64,000 nucleotides of DNA from Emcibacteraceae bacterium (lineage in GTDB: Bacteria; Pseudomonadota; Alphaproteobacteria; Sphingomonadales; Emcibacteraceae). The number at the start of each line of letters is the position of its first letter. Position 1 is the stretch's first letter. The translations under genes and the position numbers were made by a program. The stretch lies in the NCBI GenBank assembly GCA_041396985.1, contig JAWKXO010000003.1, forward strand, positions 1 to 64,000, in the 5' to 3' direction. A model generated the notes under the pieces. It saw nothing but the letters and a program-made list of their open reading frames with translations, was not told the DNA's origin and did no database searches. Below, piece after piece: positions 26,775 to 36,213 of this stretch.

Positions 26775-28127
26775 TAGCGCTGCCTTTTTTTCAATATATT
26801 TTTTAAGCTCATACATTGCCCAGGAGGCTATGGCGATTATAACGAGTAGCATACCCCAGCGCATCAGATCGACATAAAAAGCGCGGTCAAATTTTGGCAT
26901 AACGAAAATATACTGCATGAGATTATCATTGCGTTCTGTCATCCAGTGCCAGCCACTATGTGCGACGAGTGCAGATAGAAGAATTGTGCCGGCTTTTTCA
27001 TTCACGACATATTTGAATAACAGATTAAGCAGAGGCAGGACGATGATCAGGATGAACAGCTGACCGACCTCGACACCAAGGTTGAACGACAACAGAGAGG
27101 TGAAGAGATGTGTTCCAGCAAACTGCATGCTTTCTGATAGCAGGAATGAAAAACCGAACCCGTGAACAAGACCAAAAGCAAATGCAACGACCCATCTGTT
27201 TTCCAGCTTTGCCCCGACAATATTTTCAAACGCCATAAAGACGATTGAGAGGGCAATAAGCATTTCAATAAGCGGTGCAAACCATAATGCCTGTGGTGCC
27301 AGGCCAAAGGCTGTCGAAATAAGTGTTATGGAATGAGCAACTGTAAAAGAGGTGATAACAGGAACCAGACCCATAAAATTACGAACAGGAATGATCAGGC
27401 ATAATAGAAACAGAATGTGGTCTGTTCCCTCCAAAATATGGAAAAAGCCAAGTTTCAAAAATTCATAAAGGGCGTGAAAAAGGCTTGGATCAAGCTCGAC
27501 AACACCAGGGTTTCCAATATAGTTGAAGACACGTTCGCCAGAGTCCGGCGGCAAAAAACGCAAAACTGTATTTGTCACATTGGCCAGTTTGTTTAATGTG
27601 GGCTCAATTGAAAATCTGGAATGTTCGGACTTTATGGGGAATTCATATAGGACATCCAGAACGGCCTGCCCATAATATAACTTGGTTTCATTGGTAAGGG
27701 CTGGTTTTTTAATATTTTCAATTGCGGCTTCCCAAGTGCTTATTGAGCGGTCCTGCGGATAAGTTGCGCGGTAGGCCGTAATCATTTTATCGTTGATAAG
27801 TTCACCATTTTCAAAAACCTGCAGCTCGTCTGTCAGGTAAACATGGGCCGCATCAAGCAATACAGAATCCGCTTTTTCAAAATCAAGATAGCCGGGGCCA
27901 AAAGTCGGATAAACAAGTTCGCTCATGGATTCAAGGGGGACGCGGAGCAGGAGTTTTAGAGTATTCCCCTCAGGCTTAACATACATATGTACTGTTACAG
28001 ATGCTGGATTATCATGGGCTTTTGCCTGTGTCGTTAAGGAAGAAACGACGAATAACGCCAGCGTGATAGCGGCAACAATCAAAGATTTTCCAAAAATAGT
28101 AAAATCATAAAATAATTTATTCTTCAT
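26757..28127 (-). CDS. HupE/UreJ-like membrane protein with large periplasmic N-terminal domain
   Basis: A 456-residue protein. After a signal-like hydrophobic segment (FGKSLIVAAITLALFVVSSL) comes a soluble domain of about 180 residues. The C-terminal half has about seven membrane helices with HILEGTDHILFLLCLIIP and SFTVAHSITLI, the HupE/UreJ_2 signature with repeated His and Asp. Relatives are called metal (nickel/cobalt) permeases, though many are uncharacterised. I chose ATG 28127 over a GTG 24 bases upstream because AAAGGGA lies just before it. Its metal and role here are unknown. Confidence 0.8.
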   Translation of the reverse strand: MKNKLFYDFTIFGKSLIVAAITLALFVVSSLTTQAKAHDNPASVTVHMYVKPEGNTLKLLLRVPLESMSELVYPTFGPGYLDFEKADSVLLDAAHVYLTDELQVFENGELINDKMITAYRATYPQDRSISTWEAAIENIKKPALTNETKLYYGQAVLDVLYEFPIKSEHSRFSIEPTLNKLANVTNTVLRFLPPDSGERVFNYIGNPGVVELDPSLFHALYEFLKLGFFHILEGTDHILFLLCLIIPVRNFMGLVPVITSFTVAHSITLISTAFGLAPQALWFAPLIEMLIALSIVFMAFENIVGAKLENRWVVAFAFGLVHGFGFSFLLSESMQFAGTHLFTSLLSFNLGVEVGQLFILIIVLPLLNLLFKYVVNEKAGTILLSALVAHSGWHWMTERNDNLMQYIFVMPKFDRAFYVDLMRWGMLLVIIAIASWAMYELKKYIEKKAALKKASH

Positions 28128-28279
28128 GAACGAATTTCCCTTTATTGACACTGTTTTACCCTATATTCGCTGTATTACATAGGAAAAGCGAAACAAAGAG
28201 TCAATTTATTACGGTTAATACAACTGATTCAGTGCTTGAACGTACCTTTGATATACTGTATCATTTTTTCACAGCATAG

Positions 28280-28323
28280 TATTCAGTTTAGAAAAGCGCT
28301 AAAACGTTATGCTAAGCTGAATA
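28280..28323 (+). promoter_or_regulatory. Imperfect inverted repeat upstream of the third NHL gene
   Basis: TATTCAGTTTAG at 28280-28291 and CTAAGCTGAATA at 28312-28323 are inverted, with one G-T wobble, and are separated by 20 bases. They lie 27 bases before the start of the NHL gene at 28350. They could be an operator or a leader hairpin; seen in sequence, role inferred. Confidence 0.45.
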
Positions 28324-28349
28324 AATAAAAACTAAAATGGAACGGAATC

Positions 28350-29561
28350 ATGAAATTAAAAAATAAGGTTTTGATGGGGGCCGCATTAGTTGTCACTCTC
28401 GTCGGTTTAGGCCTTGGACAATCATATGTCGGTATGGGTGGTGATGCAACAGCACAAGCACCACAGGCACCTGCATTTGAAGTTGATCCCTTTTGGCCAC
28501 AGCCACTACCAAATGGCTGGATCTTGGGGAACGTAATCGGTGTTGCAGTTGACGCAAACGATCATGTTTATATTGTTCATCGCGCATGGGGAGAAGGCAT
28601 CTTCAAACCTTTCGCTGAGCTCGGATTACAGCAGGGTACAAGTATCTGTTGTACACCTGCTCCGCCAATTGTTGAATTTGATGCAGACGGTAATCTGGTC
28701 CGTGCCTGGGGTGGTCCTGTTGACGGCGCACCATACACATGGCCAGAATCAAACCATGGTATTGAAGTGGATTATAAAGGCAACGTCTGGATTGGTGGTA
28801 ACGGCCAAAACGATTCACACATCCTGAAATTTACAAATGACGGTAAATTTATTGCTCAATATGGTACACCAGGCATTTCCACACCGGATAGCAATGATAC
28901 AACACACTTCTCACGTGTTGCTAAAATTTCTGTCGTTGAGGAAACAAATGAAGCCTATATCGCGGACGGATATGGTAACAGACGTGTTGCTGTTCTTGAT
29001 GCAGATACCGGCGCGTTTAAACGTTACTGGGGTGCTTATGGCTCCAAGAAAATTGACGATCCGACTGAAAGATATCGTCATGACCCATCCAAGCCACCGT
29101 CAAAAGTCTTTACAGGTCCGGTTCACTGTGTTGAGCCATCAGATGACGGCCTACTCTATGTTTGTGACCGTACCAGTGACCGTATTCAGGTTTTTGACCG
29201 TGATGGTAACTATAAGTCTGAAGTGCTGATTGCTCCTGAAACCGGTTCTCAAGGTTCAACCTGGGATCTTGATTTCTCAAAAGATTCTGCACAAAAATAT
29301 ATTTACCTTGCAGATGGTCAGAACCAACGTGTTTACATTATTGACCGTGCTTCTATGAAAGTTCTTACCAAGTTCGGTGGTGGTGGACGTCAGCCAGGCC
29401 TGTGGTTTGCACCACATAGTCTTGCGACTGACTCAAAAGGGAACATTTATACAACTGAAACTTACGAAGGTAAGCGTATCCAGAAATTCGTATACCAAGG
29501 AATTAAAAATATTCCTGCTGCGGATCAGGGTGCTCTTTGGCCTGCCGGAAAACTTCATTAA
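28350..29561 (+). CDS. Exported NHL-repeat beta-propeller protein (copy 3, divergent)
   Basis: A 403-residue secreted or periplasmic protein with an N-terminal hydrophobic leader (residues 7-25) and an Ala/Gln/Pro-rich linker (ATAQAPQAPAFEVDPFWPQP). Propeller blades follow: VIGVAVDANDHVYIVHR, HGIEVDYKGNVWIGGNG, GLLYVCDRTSDRIQVFD and FAPHSLATDSKGNIYTTET. It is longer and more divergent than the pair at 21770 and 25660. ICCTP near residue 99 has two adjacent cysteines. It lies next to the quinoprotein array, from which a strong terminator separates it. A specific enzyme activity is not recognised. Confidence 0.8.
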   Translation: MKLKNKVLMGAALVVTLVGLGLGQSYVGMGGDATAQAPQAPAFEVDPFWPQPLPNGWILGNVIGVAVDANDHVYIVHRAWGEGIFKPFAELGLQQGTSICCTPAPPIVEFDADGNLVRAWGGPVDGAPYTWPESNHGIEVDYKGNVWIGGNGQNDSHILKFTNDGKFIAQYGTPGISTPDSNDTTHFSRVAKISVVEETNEAYIADGYGNRRVAVLDADTGAFKRYWGAYGSKKIDDPTERYRHDPSKPPSKVFTGPVHCVEPSDDGLLYVCDRTSDRIQVFDRDGNYKSEVLIAPETGSQGSTWDLDFSKDSAQKYIYLADGQNQRVYIIDRASMKVLTKFGGGGRQPGLWFAPHSLATDSKGNIYTTETYEGKRIQKFVYQGIKNIPAADQGALWPAGKLH

Positions 29562-29597
29562 TCGTCGTTTTACCTAAGTTTCGATTTTAAAAATATT

Positions 29598-29633
29598 AAA
29601 CCCCCGGTGAATAATTCGCCGGGGGTTTTTATA
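29598..29633. terminator. Terminator between NHL copy 3 and quinoprotein 1
   Basis: AAACCCCCGGTGA and TCGCCGGGGGTTT form a 13-bp stem (one G-T pair) with the loop ATAAT, followed by T residues on the + side. It lies between two converging genes and may serve both. Confidence 0.88.
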
Positions 29634-29659
29634 TATGATTATATTATTTTTGAGGTTTC

Positions 29660-31735
29660 CTAGTCATCGGGGAGTTTATAAGCCCGTATTTCACCGGGAT
29701 ATGATCCGCCACTTACGGCAACAATGATATATTGTTTGCCTTTTATTGTGTAGGTCATCGGCGATCCGGACTGTCCCGCGGGCATCCATATTTCCCCTAC
29801 TTCCTCCCCGGTCATTTTATCATAAGCACGCAGCATCGCCCCGCGTTCGCGATCACCAGGGTTTGTCACACGCATATCGCCGGCGATGGCAAGTGTTTTT
29901 GTCACCATCATTCCGACACTGCCGGGTTGACCAGTTCTCGGAATGTCCATCCCTTGCAGTTTAGGATGATTGCGGACATTGTCCAGTGTTTCACCGTGGG
30001 CTATACGCCAGATAATTTCACCTTTTGTCATATCAAATGCGGCAATAATCCCGTATGGAGGTTTCAGAATGGAAAGTCCTTCAACATTTAGGGTTGGTAC
30101 TTTGACCGGAGGTCCGTCATAGACGGGGTAATCCACTTCTTTTGGGGCGCCCGGGTTCTGCCCGGTTCCACCTGCAAGGGCCATTTTAAACGGCTGCCCT
30201 TTGCGTCCTTCAAGGTAATTGACATTTGAATATCCTTCCGGTGGTGGGGCCAGTGAAATACCGCTAATTGCCGACACGTTTGCCGGGGCATAGAGAATAC
30301 TGGTTTCCGGATCAAAAGCCCCTCCAGCCCAGTTTGTACCACCTCCTGAATTTCCAAGAGTGATCGCCCCAAGCATGCCGTTTATATCACCAAGAATTGG
30401 TGGATTATAAAGCGTGGCTTCCTTCCAGACATATCGTTCCAGTTTTTTTAAGGCCTCTTCTCTCATTTCCGGGGTAAAGTCAATCAGATCATCAGGCACT
30501 TTCATTTCCGAGCGGCCATAGTTTAATTTTTCCATGACCTTTGGTTGGGTCGGTGCGTACCATTCGCCGGGAACATTGCCTTTTGGGACGGGGATTTCCC
30601 TAATAGGCCAAATAGGTTCTCCCGTTACACGATCAAAAACAAACAGCATGGCCTGCTTAGTGGGAACGGCAAGAATTTGACGATCTTTACCATCAATCTT
30701 TACGTCCATTACCATTGGTGCTGATGAAAGGTCATGTCCCCAGAGCGGATGATGAACCACCTGAAAATGCCATTTATATTTACCGGTTTTCAGATCAACG
30801 GCAACTATACTTTCCGCAAAGAGATTGTCGCCAGGACGATGTCCGCCATAATAATCCGATGACGGGCTTTCGACAGACAAATAAACAAGTCCATTTTCCT
30901 CATCTGCCGTTATCTGGGTCCAGACGCCGGTGCTGCCGTTTCTCTCCCAGGAATTGTCGAGCCAGGTGTCATTACCAAACTGACCTGGACGGGGGATTGG
31001 GTCAAACTGCCAGACCTTCTTGCCGGTACGGGCGTCAAACGCACGAACCAGACCTTTGGTGTTGTTATAGTTATCAATGGTTAGACCTTCCTTCATGGCA
31101 TTTCCGACAATTATCAGGTTGCCGACCACAGTCGGGGTAGCATGAAGACCGATTTCCCCGGTAACCAGGTCGATCTGAACTTCATTGCCCTGTACAGCGC
31201 CGACTTTAAGATCAAGGATACCATTACCGTCTGTGCCGAAGGAATTGATCGGAACACCGGTATGGGCATTAAGGGCGACCAGTTTATAGCCAGTCGTCAC
31301 ATAGAAAATACGGTCATCGCCTTTACCGTCTGACCAGTAGGACAGACCACGACCGGACAGTTGCCGTGGGGCCATCCCGCCACGTAAGCCTTCGTCCATG
31401 CTATGAAGCCACATCAGTTCACCGGTTTCTCCATCAAGGGCGAATGCGGTTCGACGTGTTCCCCCGGTCGCATAAATCACACCGTCGATCATCAGCGGTG
31501 TGACTTCGAGTTTATATTCTGGACGACTGCCAAGATTTTTAGTGGAAAATGACCAGGCCAGTTCCAGATCGTTGAAGTTATCAGCATTGATCTGATCCAG
31601 TGGCGAATAGCGGGATCCTTTTATGTCACCTGCATAATGTGGCCATTCCCCATTTGATGTATCCGGAGACTGTGCATTTGCTGTTGTTACCATTATAAAT
31701 GTGATTGTGAGGAAAATTTTTAAATGAGATTTCAT
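29660..31735 (-). CDS. PQQ-dependent dehydrogenase paralogue 1, catalytic Asp replaced by Gly
   Basis: A 691-residue exported quinoprotein of the membrane glucose dehydrogenase-like group, with a signal peptide (IFLTITFIMVTTANA) and no membrane anchor or heme domain. Beta-propeller W-motif repeats run throughout. The motif HHPLWGHDLSSAP has Gly333 where the four neighbouring paralogues have Asp (WDHD). That Asp aligns with Asp466 of Escherichia coli glucose dehydrogenase, the catalytic base; the Lys 27 residues on (TKQ) matches Lys493 and is kept. The codon at 30737-30739 reads GGA. It may be inactive, structural or altered in chemistry. No vicinal Cys pair is present. Confidence 0.88.
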   Translation of the reverse strand: MKSHLKIFLTITFIMVTTANAQSPDTSNGEWPHYAGDIKGSRYSPLDQINADNFNDLELAWSFSTKNLGSRPEYKLEVTPLMIDGVIYATGGTRRTAFALDGETGELMWLHSMDEGLRGGMAPRQLSGRGLSYWSDGKGDDRIFYVTTGYKLVALNAHTGVPINSFGTDGNGILDLKVGAVQGNEVQIDLVTGEIGLHATPTVVGNLIIVGNAMKEGLTIDNYNNTKGLVRAFDARTGKKVWQFDPIPRPGQFGNDTWLDNSWERNGSTGVWTQITADEENGLVYLSVESPSSDYYGGHRPGDNLFAESIVAVDLKTGKYKWHFQVVHHPLWGHDLSSAPMVMDVKIDGKDRQILAVPTKQAMLFVFDRVTGEPIWPIREIPVPKGNVPGEWYAPTQPKVMEKLNYGRSEMKVPDDLIDFTPEMREEALKKLERYVWKEATLYNPPILGDINGMLGAITLGNSGGGTNWAGGAFDPETSILYAPANVSAISGISLAPPPEGYSNVNYLEGRKGQPFKMALAGGTGQNPGAPKEVDYPVYDGPPVKVPTLNVEGLSILKPPYGIIAAFDMTKGEIIWRIAHGETLDNVRNHPKLQGMDIPRTGQPGSVGMMVTKTLAIAGDMRVTNPGDRERGAMLRAYDKMTGEEVGEIWMPAGQSGSPMTYTIKGKQYIIVAVSGGSYPGEIRAYKLPDD

Positions 31736-31777
31736 GTGTTTTCTCTCGTTATAAATTATTATGAAAATTAAATAATA

Positions 31778-31811
31778 GAAGCCTCAATGACGATAAAGTC
31801 ACAGAGGCTTC
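31778..31811 (-). terminator. Terminator after quinoprotein 2
   Basis: GAAGCCTC-TG-TGAC and GTCA-TT-GAGGCTTC pair on the minus strand, with an internal mismatch and a TTTATC loop, followed by the T-rich TATTATTT. It separates paralogue 2 from paralogue 1. Confidence 0.7.
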
Positions 31812-31836
31812 AGTTCAAGATTTAAGAAATATAATT

Positions 31837-33927
31837 TTAGTCATCAGGAAGTGCATAGACCCGGAATTCACCCGGATAGGATCCGCCACTGACAGAAACA
31901 CAGATATACTGCTTGCCGTCAATCATATAGGTCATGGGCGACCCTGTTTGTCCAGCAGGCATCCAGATCGCTCCTACTTCTTCGCCAGTTTCCTTGTTAT
32001 AGGCTCTTAGCATGGCACCACGTTCACGATCTCCCGGATTTGTGACAATCTGGTCGGCAAGGATAACGAGTGTTTTGGTTACGACAAGGCCAATTTCAAT
32101 TTTCTGGCCTGTGCGCGGTATATCCATATCCCGAAGTTTGGGATGGAATCTGACATTGTCCGGTGTTTCACCGTGAGGAACCTGCCATTTTACTTTTCCG
32201 GCCTTCATATCAATTGCTGCCAGAACACCATATGGCGGTTTCAGGATTGAAAGACCTTCAACATCCAGACCTGGAATTTTCACAAGCGGCGCTTCGGGAT
32301 CTTCATATTCACTTTCCAGTTTTGGGGCATCCGGGTTTTGCCCTGTTCCTGATGCATATCTCATCCTGAAAGGCTCACCTTTACGTCCGGCCATATAGCG
32401 CACATTTGAAAATCCTTTTGGTGGGGGAGCTAGAGAAAGATTGTCAAGTGATGCAGCCTGGGCTTGCGCATAGACAATTCCCGTTTCAGGATCAAATGAC
32501 GCACCAGGCCAGCTGGAGCCCCCTCCGGTCGCCCCGATATTGATGGCACCAAGTACACCATTAACATCACCAAGTAGCGGTGGGTTATAGCGTCCACCAT
32601 TGCTCCAGTCCCAGCGATCCATCCTATCCAATGCCGCCTGACGAAGTTCCGGTGTAAAATCTATAAGATCATCAGGAAGGTTAAGTTTTCCACGGCCATA
32701 CATTAAATCCATTGGCGGCTCAGGCTGGGTTGGGGAATACCATTCACCCGGTACATTTCCAACAGGTACCTCTTTTTCAGGGATCGGCCAAATCGGCTCA
32801 CCAGTCAGGCGGTCAAAGGCATAGATAAAGGATTGTTTTGTCGGCAGGGCGATGATCTTGCGGTCCTTGCCGTCAATTTTCACGTCCATAATGAGCGGCG
32901 CTGATGACAGGTCATGATCCCAGATCGGGTGGTGAACCACCTGGAAATGCCATTTATATTTACCTGTTTTCAGATCAACCGCAACAAGGCTTTCGCCGAA
33001 CAGGTTATTGCCCGGACGGTGTCCGCCATAAAAATCAGAAGATGGTGATTCTATCGGTAAAAATACCAGACCATTCTCTTCATCCACAGTGATCTGGGTC
33101 CAGACTCCTGTATTGCCGTTTCTTTCCCATGAATTGTCTAGCCAGGTGTCATTACCAAACTGTCCGGGGCGGGGGATCGGGTCAAACTGCCAGACTTTCT
33201 TACCTGTACGAACGTCAAAGGCACGAACCAGACCTTTGGTATTGTTATAGTTATCAATGGTCATGCCTTCTTTCATGGCCGAACCAACTATGATTAAATC
33301 ACCGGCAATGGTTGGGGTTGCATGAAGGCCTATTTCGCCGCTGACCAGATCAATTTGTACCTCATTACCCTGGACAACACCCAATTTCAGATCAAGAATT
33401 CCACTACCATCCGGTCCAAACGATTTAATGGGAATACCCGTGTGGGCATTAAGGGCCACAAGCTTATAGCCGGTCGTGACGTAATAAATGCGGTCATCGC
33501 CTTTACCGTCTGACCAGTAGGACAGACCGCGACCGGAAAGCTGACGGGGGGCAAGGCCTGCGCGCAAGCCTTCACGCATGCTGTGTAGCCACATCAGTTC
33601 CCCTGTTTTACCGTCAAGGGCAATCGCTGTACGGCGGGTACCGGCAGTGGCATAAAGCACACCATCAACCATTAACGGCGTGACTTCGAGTTTATATTCT
33701 GGACGACTGCCAAGATTTTTGGTGGAAAATGACCAGACCAATTCCAGATCGTCGAAATTATCAGCTTTAATCTGATCCAGAGGCGAATAGCGGGACCCTT
33801 TGATGTCCCCGGTGTAATAAGGCCACTCACCGTTTGATGTATCAGGTGATTTTGCATTTGCAGTTTGTGCAATAATCACTGTTATTAAAATGAAAATGGT
33901 TGCTATTGTGTTTTTGAAATATGTCAT
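31837..33927 (-). CDS. PQQ-dependent dehydrogenase paralogue 2
   Basis: A 696-residue exported quinoprotein with a signal peptide ending ANAK. Conserved blocks: GTRRTAIALDGKTGELMW, WQFDPIPRPGQFGNDTW, HHPIWDHDLSSAPL with the catalytic Asp, the later TKQ lysine, and a C-terminal MTYMIDGKQYICVSVSGG. The catalytic residues place it in the same class as mGDH. A good Shine-Dalgarno (GGGAGGGAG) precedes it. Its middle (about 340-480) is closest to paralogue 3. It is probably a periplasmic alcohol or sugar dehydrogenase; the substrate is unknown. Confidence 0.88.
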   Translation of the reverse strand: MTYFKNTIATIFILITVIIAQTANAKSPDTSNGEWPYYTGDIKGSRYSPLDQIKADNFDDLELVWSFSTKNLGSRPEYKLEVTPLMVDGVLYATAGTRRTAIALDGKTGELMWLHSMREGLRAGLAPRQLSGRGLSYWSDGKGDDRIYYVTTGYKLVALNAHTGIPIKSFGPDGSGILDLKLGVVQGNEVQIDLVSGEIGLHATPTIAGDLIIVGSAMKEGMTIDNYNNTKGLVRAFDVRTGKKVWQFDPIPRPGQFGNDTWLDNSWERNGNTGVWTQITVDEENGLVFLPIESPSSDFYGGHRPGNNLFGESLVAVDLKTGKYKWHFQVVHHPIWDHDLSSAPLIMDVKIDGKDRKIIALPTKQSFIYAFDRLTGEPIWPIPEKEVPVGNVPGEWYSPTQPEPPMDLMYGRGKLNLPDDLIDFTPELRQAALDRMDRWDWSNGGRYNPPLLGDVNGVLGAINIGATGGGSSWPGASFDPETGIVYAQAQAASLDNLSLAPPPKGFSNVRYMAGRKGEPFRMRYASGTGQNPDAPKLESEYEDPEAPLVKIPGLDVEGLSILKPPYGVLAAIDMKAGKVKWQVPHGETPDNVRFHPKLRDMDIPRTGQKIEIGLVVTKTLVILADQIVTNPGDRERGAMLRAYNKETGEEVGAIWMPAGQTGSPMTYMIDGKQYICVSVSGGSYPGEFRVYALPDD

Positions 33928-33952
33928 TTCTCCCTCCCCTTTTTTATATGGA

Positions 33953-33988
33953 AAAAGCCCCCTTAATCCTATGATTAAGGGGGCTTTT
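33953..33988 (-). terminator. Strong terminator between quinoproteins 3 and 2
   Basis: A perfect 16-bp stem, AAAAGCCCCCTTAATC with GATTAAGGGGGCTTTT, around a 4-base loop. The T-run is on the minus side. It lies just before the paralogue 2 start, so paralogue 2 needs its own promoter or read-through. Confidence 0.88.
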
Positions 33989-34022
33989 ATACAAGATTTA
34001 AAAACGCTCTATGATTAACAGA

Positions 34023-36113
34023 TTAATCATCAGGAAGTGCATATACCCTGAATTCACCAGAATAAGCACCACCACTGATAGAGACACAGATATACTGCTT
34101 GCCATCAATCATATAGGTCATAGGTGATCCGGATTGTCCGGCCGGCATCCAGATTGCACCAACTTCTTCCCCGGTCATTTTATCATAAGCACGAAGCATA
34201 GCGCCACGCTCACGACCACCTGGGTTTGTTATCCGCTGATCACCAACAATCACCAGTGTTTTGGTCACGACCACACCAACGTTGGCAGGCTGGCCTGTGC
34301 GTGGAATATCCATTCCCTGCAGTTTCGGATGATTGCGGACATTGTCCGGTGTTTCACCATGTGCCACTTTCCAGAGGACTTTGCCCTGGTTCATATCAAT
34401 GGCCGACAATACACCATATGGCGGTTTCAGGATTGTAAGACCTTCCACATTTAAAGAAGGTATTTCCACAGGTGCCGCATTTGGATCTTCATATTCACTC
34501 TCCACTTTCGGGGCATCAGGATTTTGCCCTGTCCCTGCAGCATAAGCCATACGGAAAGGCTGACCTTTACGACCGGCGATATAATCAACGTTTGAATAGC
34601 CTTTTGGTGGCGGTGCCAGTGAAATATTATCAATAAAGGCCTGAGAAGCAGGAGCATAGACAATCCCTGTTTCAGGATCGAATGACGCACCCGGCCAGTT
34701 TGTACCGCCGGTTGTTGCACCAATATTGATCGCACCAAGAACACCATTAACATCACCTAGCAGTGGTGGGTTATAGCGTCCGCCATTGCTCCAGTCCCAG
34801 CGATCCATCTTATCGAGGGCAGCCTGGCGAAGTTCAGGGGTAAAATCAATCAGGTCATCAGGCAGATTAAGTTTTCCACGACCATACATTAATGCCATTG
34901 GCGGCTCAGGCTGGGTTGGGGAATACCATTCACCCGGTACATTTCCAACAGGTACCTCTTTTTCAGGGATCGGCCAGATCGGCTCACCAGTCAGGCGGTC
35001 AAAAGCATAAATGTATGACTGCTTGGTCGGCAGGGCGATGATTTTGCGGTCCTTGCCATCAATCTTCACGTCCATAATCAGTGGCGCTGATGACAGGTCA
35101 TGGTCCCAGATCGGATGGTGAACCACCTGGAAATGCCATTTATATTTGCCGGTTTTCAGATCAACCGCCACAAGGCTTTCGCCGAACAGGTTGTTACCCG
35201 GACGGTGACCACCGTAAAAGTCAGATGACGGACTTTCAACAGCCAGGAACACCAGGCCATTTTCCTCATCCACAGTGATCTGGGTCCAGACACCGGCGTT
35301 GCCGTTCCGCTCCCATGAATTATCAAGCCAGGTATCGTTACCGAACTGTCCAGGACGGGGGATCGGGTCAAACTGCCAGATTTTCTTGCCTGTACGAACG
35401 TCAAACGCACGAACCAGACCTTTGGTGTTGTTATAGTTATCAATGGTCATGCCTTCTTTCATGGCAGAGCCGATAATGATCATGTCACCAACAACGGTCG
35501 GCGTTGCATGAAGGCCGATTTCGCCGGTAACCAGGTCGATCTGAACTTCATTGCCCTGTACGGCACCGATCTTAAGATCAAGAATACCATTACCGTCTGT
35601 GCCGAAGGAATTGATCGGAACACCGGTATGGGCATTTAGGGAGACCAGTTTATAACCGGTTGTCACATAGAAGATACGGTCATCGCCTTTACCATCTGAC
35701 CAGTAGGACAGACCACGACCGGAAAGCTGTCGTGGAGCAAGACCAGCGCGCAAGCCTTCACGCATGCTGTGAAGCCACATCAGTTCCCCTGTTTTACCGT
35801 CAAGGGCGATCGCCGTACGGCGGGTGCCGGCAGTGGCATAAAGTACGCCGTCGATCATAATCGGCGTGACTTCAAGTTTGTATTCACTGCGTGTTCCAAG
35901 ATTTTGCGTTGAAAATGACCATGCCAGTTCGAGATCATCGAAATTATCAGCATTGATCTGATCCAGCGGCGAATAGCGGGACCCTTTGATGTCCCCGGTG
36001 TAATAAGGCCATTCACCGTTTGATGTATCCGGTGCTTTTCCCTGCGCACCGGAACTTACCAAACTTGCAGCAAGTAGCATAAGTGCCACTGCAGTTTTTG
36101 TAATGTTAACCAT
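34023..36113 (-). CDS. PQQ-dependent dehydrogenase paralogue 3
   Basis: A 696-residue exported quinoprotein with a signal peptide ending GAQGK. It has HHPIWDHDLSSAPL with the catalytic Asp and the Lys of PTKQSY. Long stretches are almost the same as paralogue 4 in the N-terminal and middle parts (for example DLKIGAVQGNEVQIDLVTG), and as paralogue 2 in EKEVPVGNVPGEWYS. This mixture suggests exchange between copies. Shine-Dalgarno CTGGAGAAA. It follows the cytochrome c gene on the same strand. Confidence 0.88.
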   Translation of the reverse strand: MVNITKTAVALMLLAASLVSSGAQGKAPDTSNGEWPYYTGDIKGSRYSPLDQINADNFDDLELAWSFSTQNLGTRSEYKLEVTPIMIDGVLYATAGTRRTAIALDGKTGELMWLHSMREGLRAGLAPRQLSGRGLSYWSDGKGDDRIFYVTTGYKLVSLNAHTGVPINSFGTDGNGILDLKIGAVQGNEVQIDLVTGEIGLHATPTVVGDMIIIGSAMKEGMTIDNYNNTKGLVRAFDVRTGKKIWQFDPIPRPGQFGNDTWLDNSWERNGNAGVWTQITVDEENGLVFLAVESPSSDFYGGHRPGNNLFGESLVAVDLKTGKYKWHFQVVHHPIWDHDLSSAPLIMDVKIDGKDRKIIALPTKQSYIYAFDRLTGEPIWPIPEKEVPVGNVPGEWYSPTQPEPPMALMYGRGKLNLPDDLIDFTPELRQAALDKMDRWDWSNGGRYNPPLLGDVNGVLGAINIGATTGGTNWPGASFDPETGIVYAPASQAFIDNISLAPPPKGYSNVDYIAGRKGQPFRMAYAAGTGQNPDAPKVESEYEDPNAAPVEIPSLNVEGLTILKPPYGVLSAIDMNQGKVLWKVAHGETPDNVRNHPKLQGMDIPRTGQPANVGVVVTKTLVIVGDQRITNPGGRERGAMLRAYDKMTGEEVGAIWMPAGQSGSPMTYMIDGKQYICVSISGGAYSGEFRVYALPDD

Positions 36114-36153
36114 TATAAGTTTCTCCAGATTTATTAATTCATTATTATAAAAA

Positions 36154-36185
36154 AAGACTCAAAGATCATATGATCTTTGAGTCTT
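36154..36185 (-). terminator. Perfect 32-bp palindromic terminator after the cytochrome c gene
   Basis: AAGACTCAAAGATCAT pairs with its exact complement, with no unpaired loop base in the sequence. It is followed on the minus strand by TTTTTATAA. It separates the cytochrome gene from paralogue 3. Confidence 0.85.
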
Positions 36186-36213
36186 CTCTGCAAGATTCTA
36201 ATTCGTATAAATT

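Noticed and set aside
34134..35278. Long open frames on the plus strand inside the quinoprotein genes
   Set aside because: They are antisense shadows of conserved coding sequence, repeat in every paralogue at matching sites, and have no ribosome binding site or recognisable protein family.
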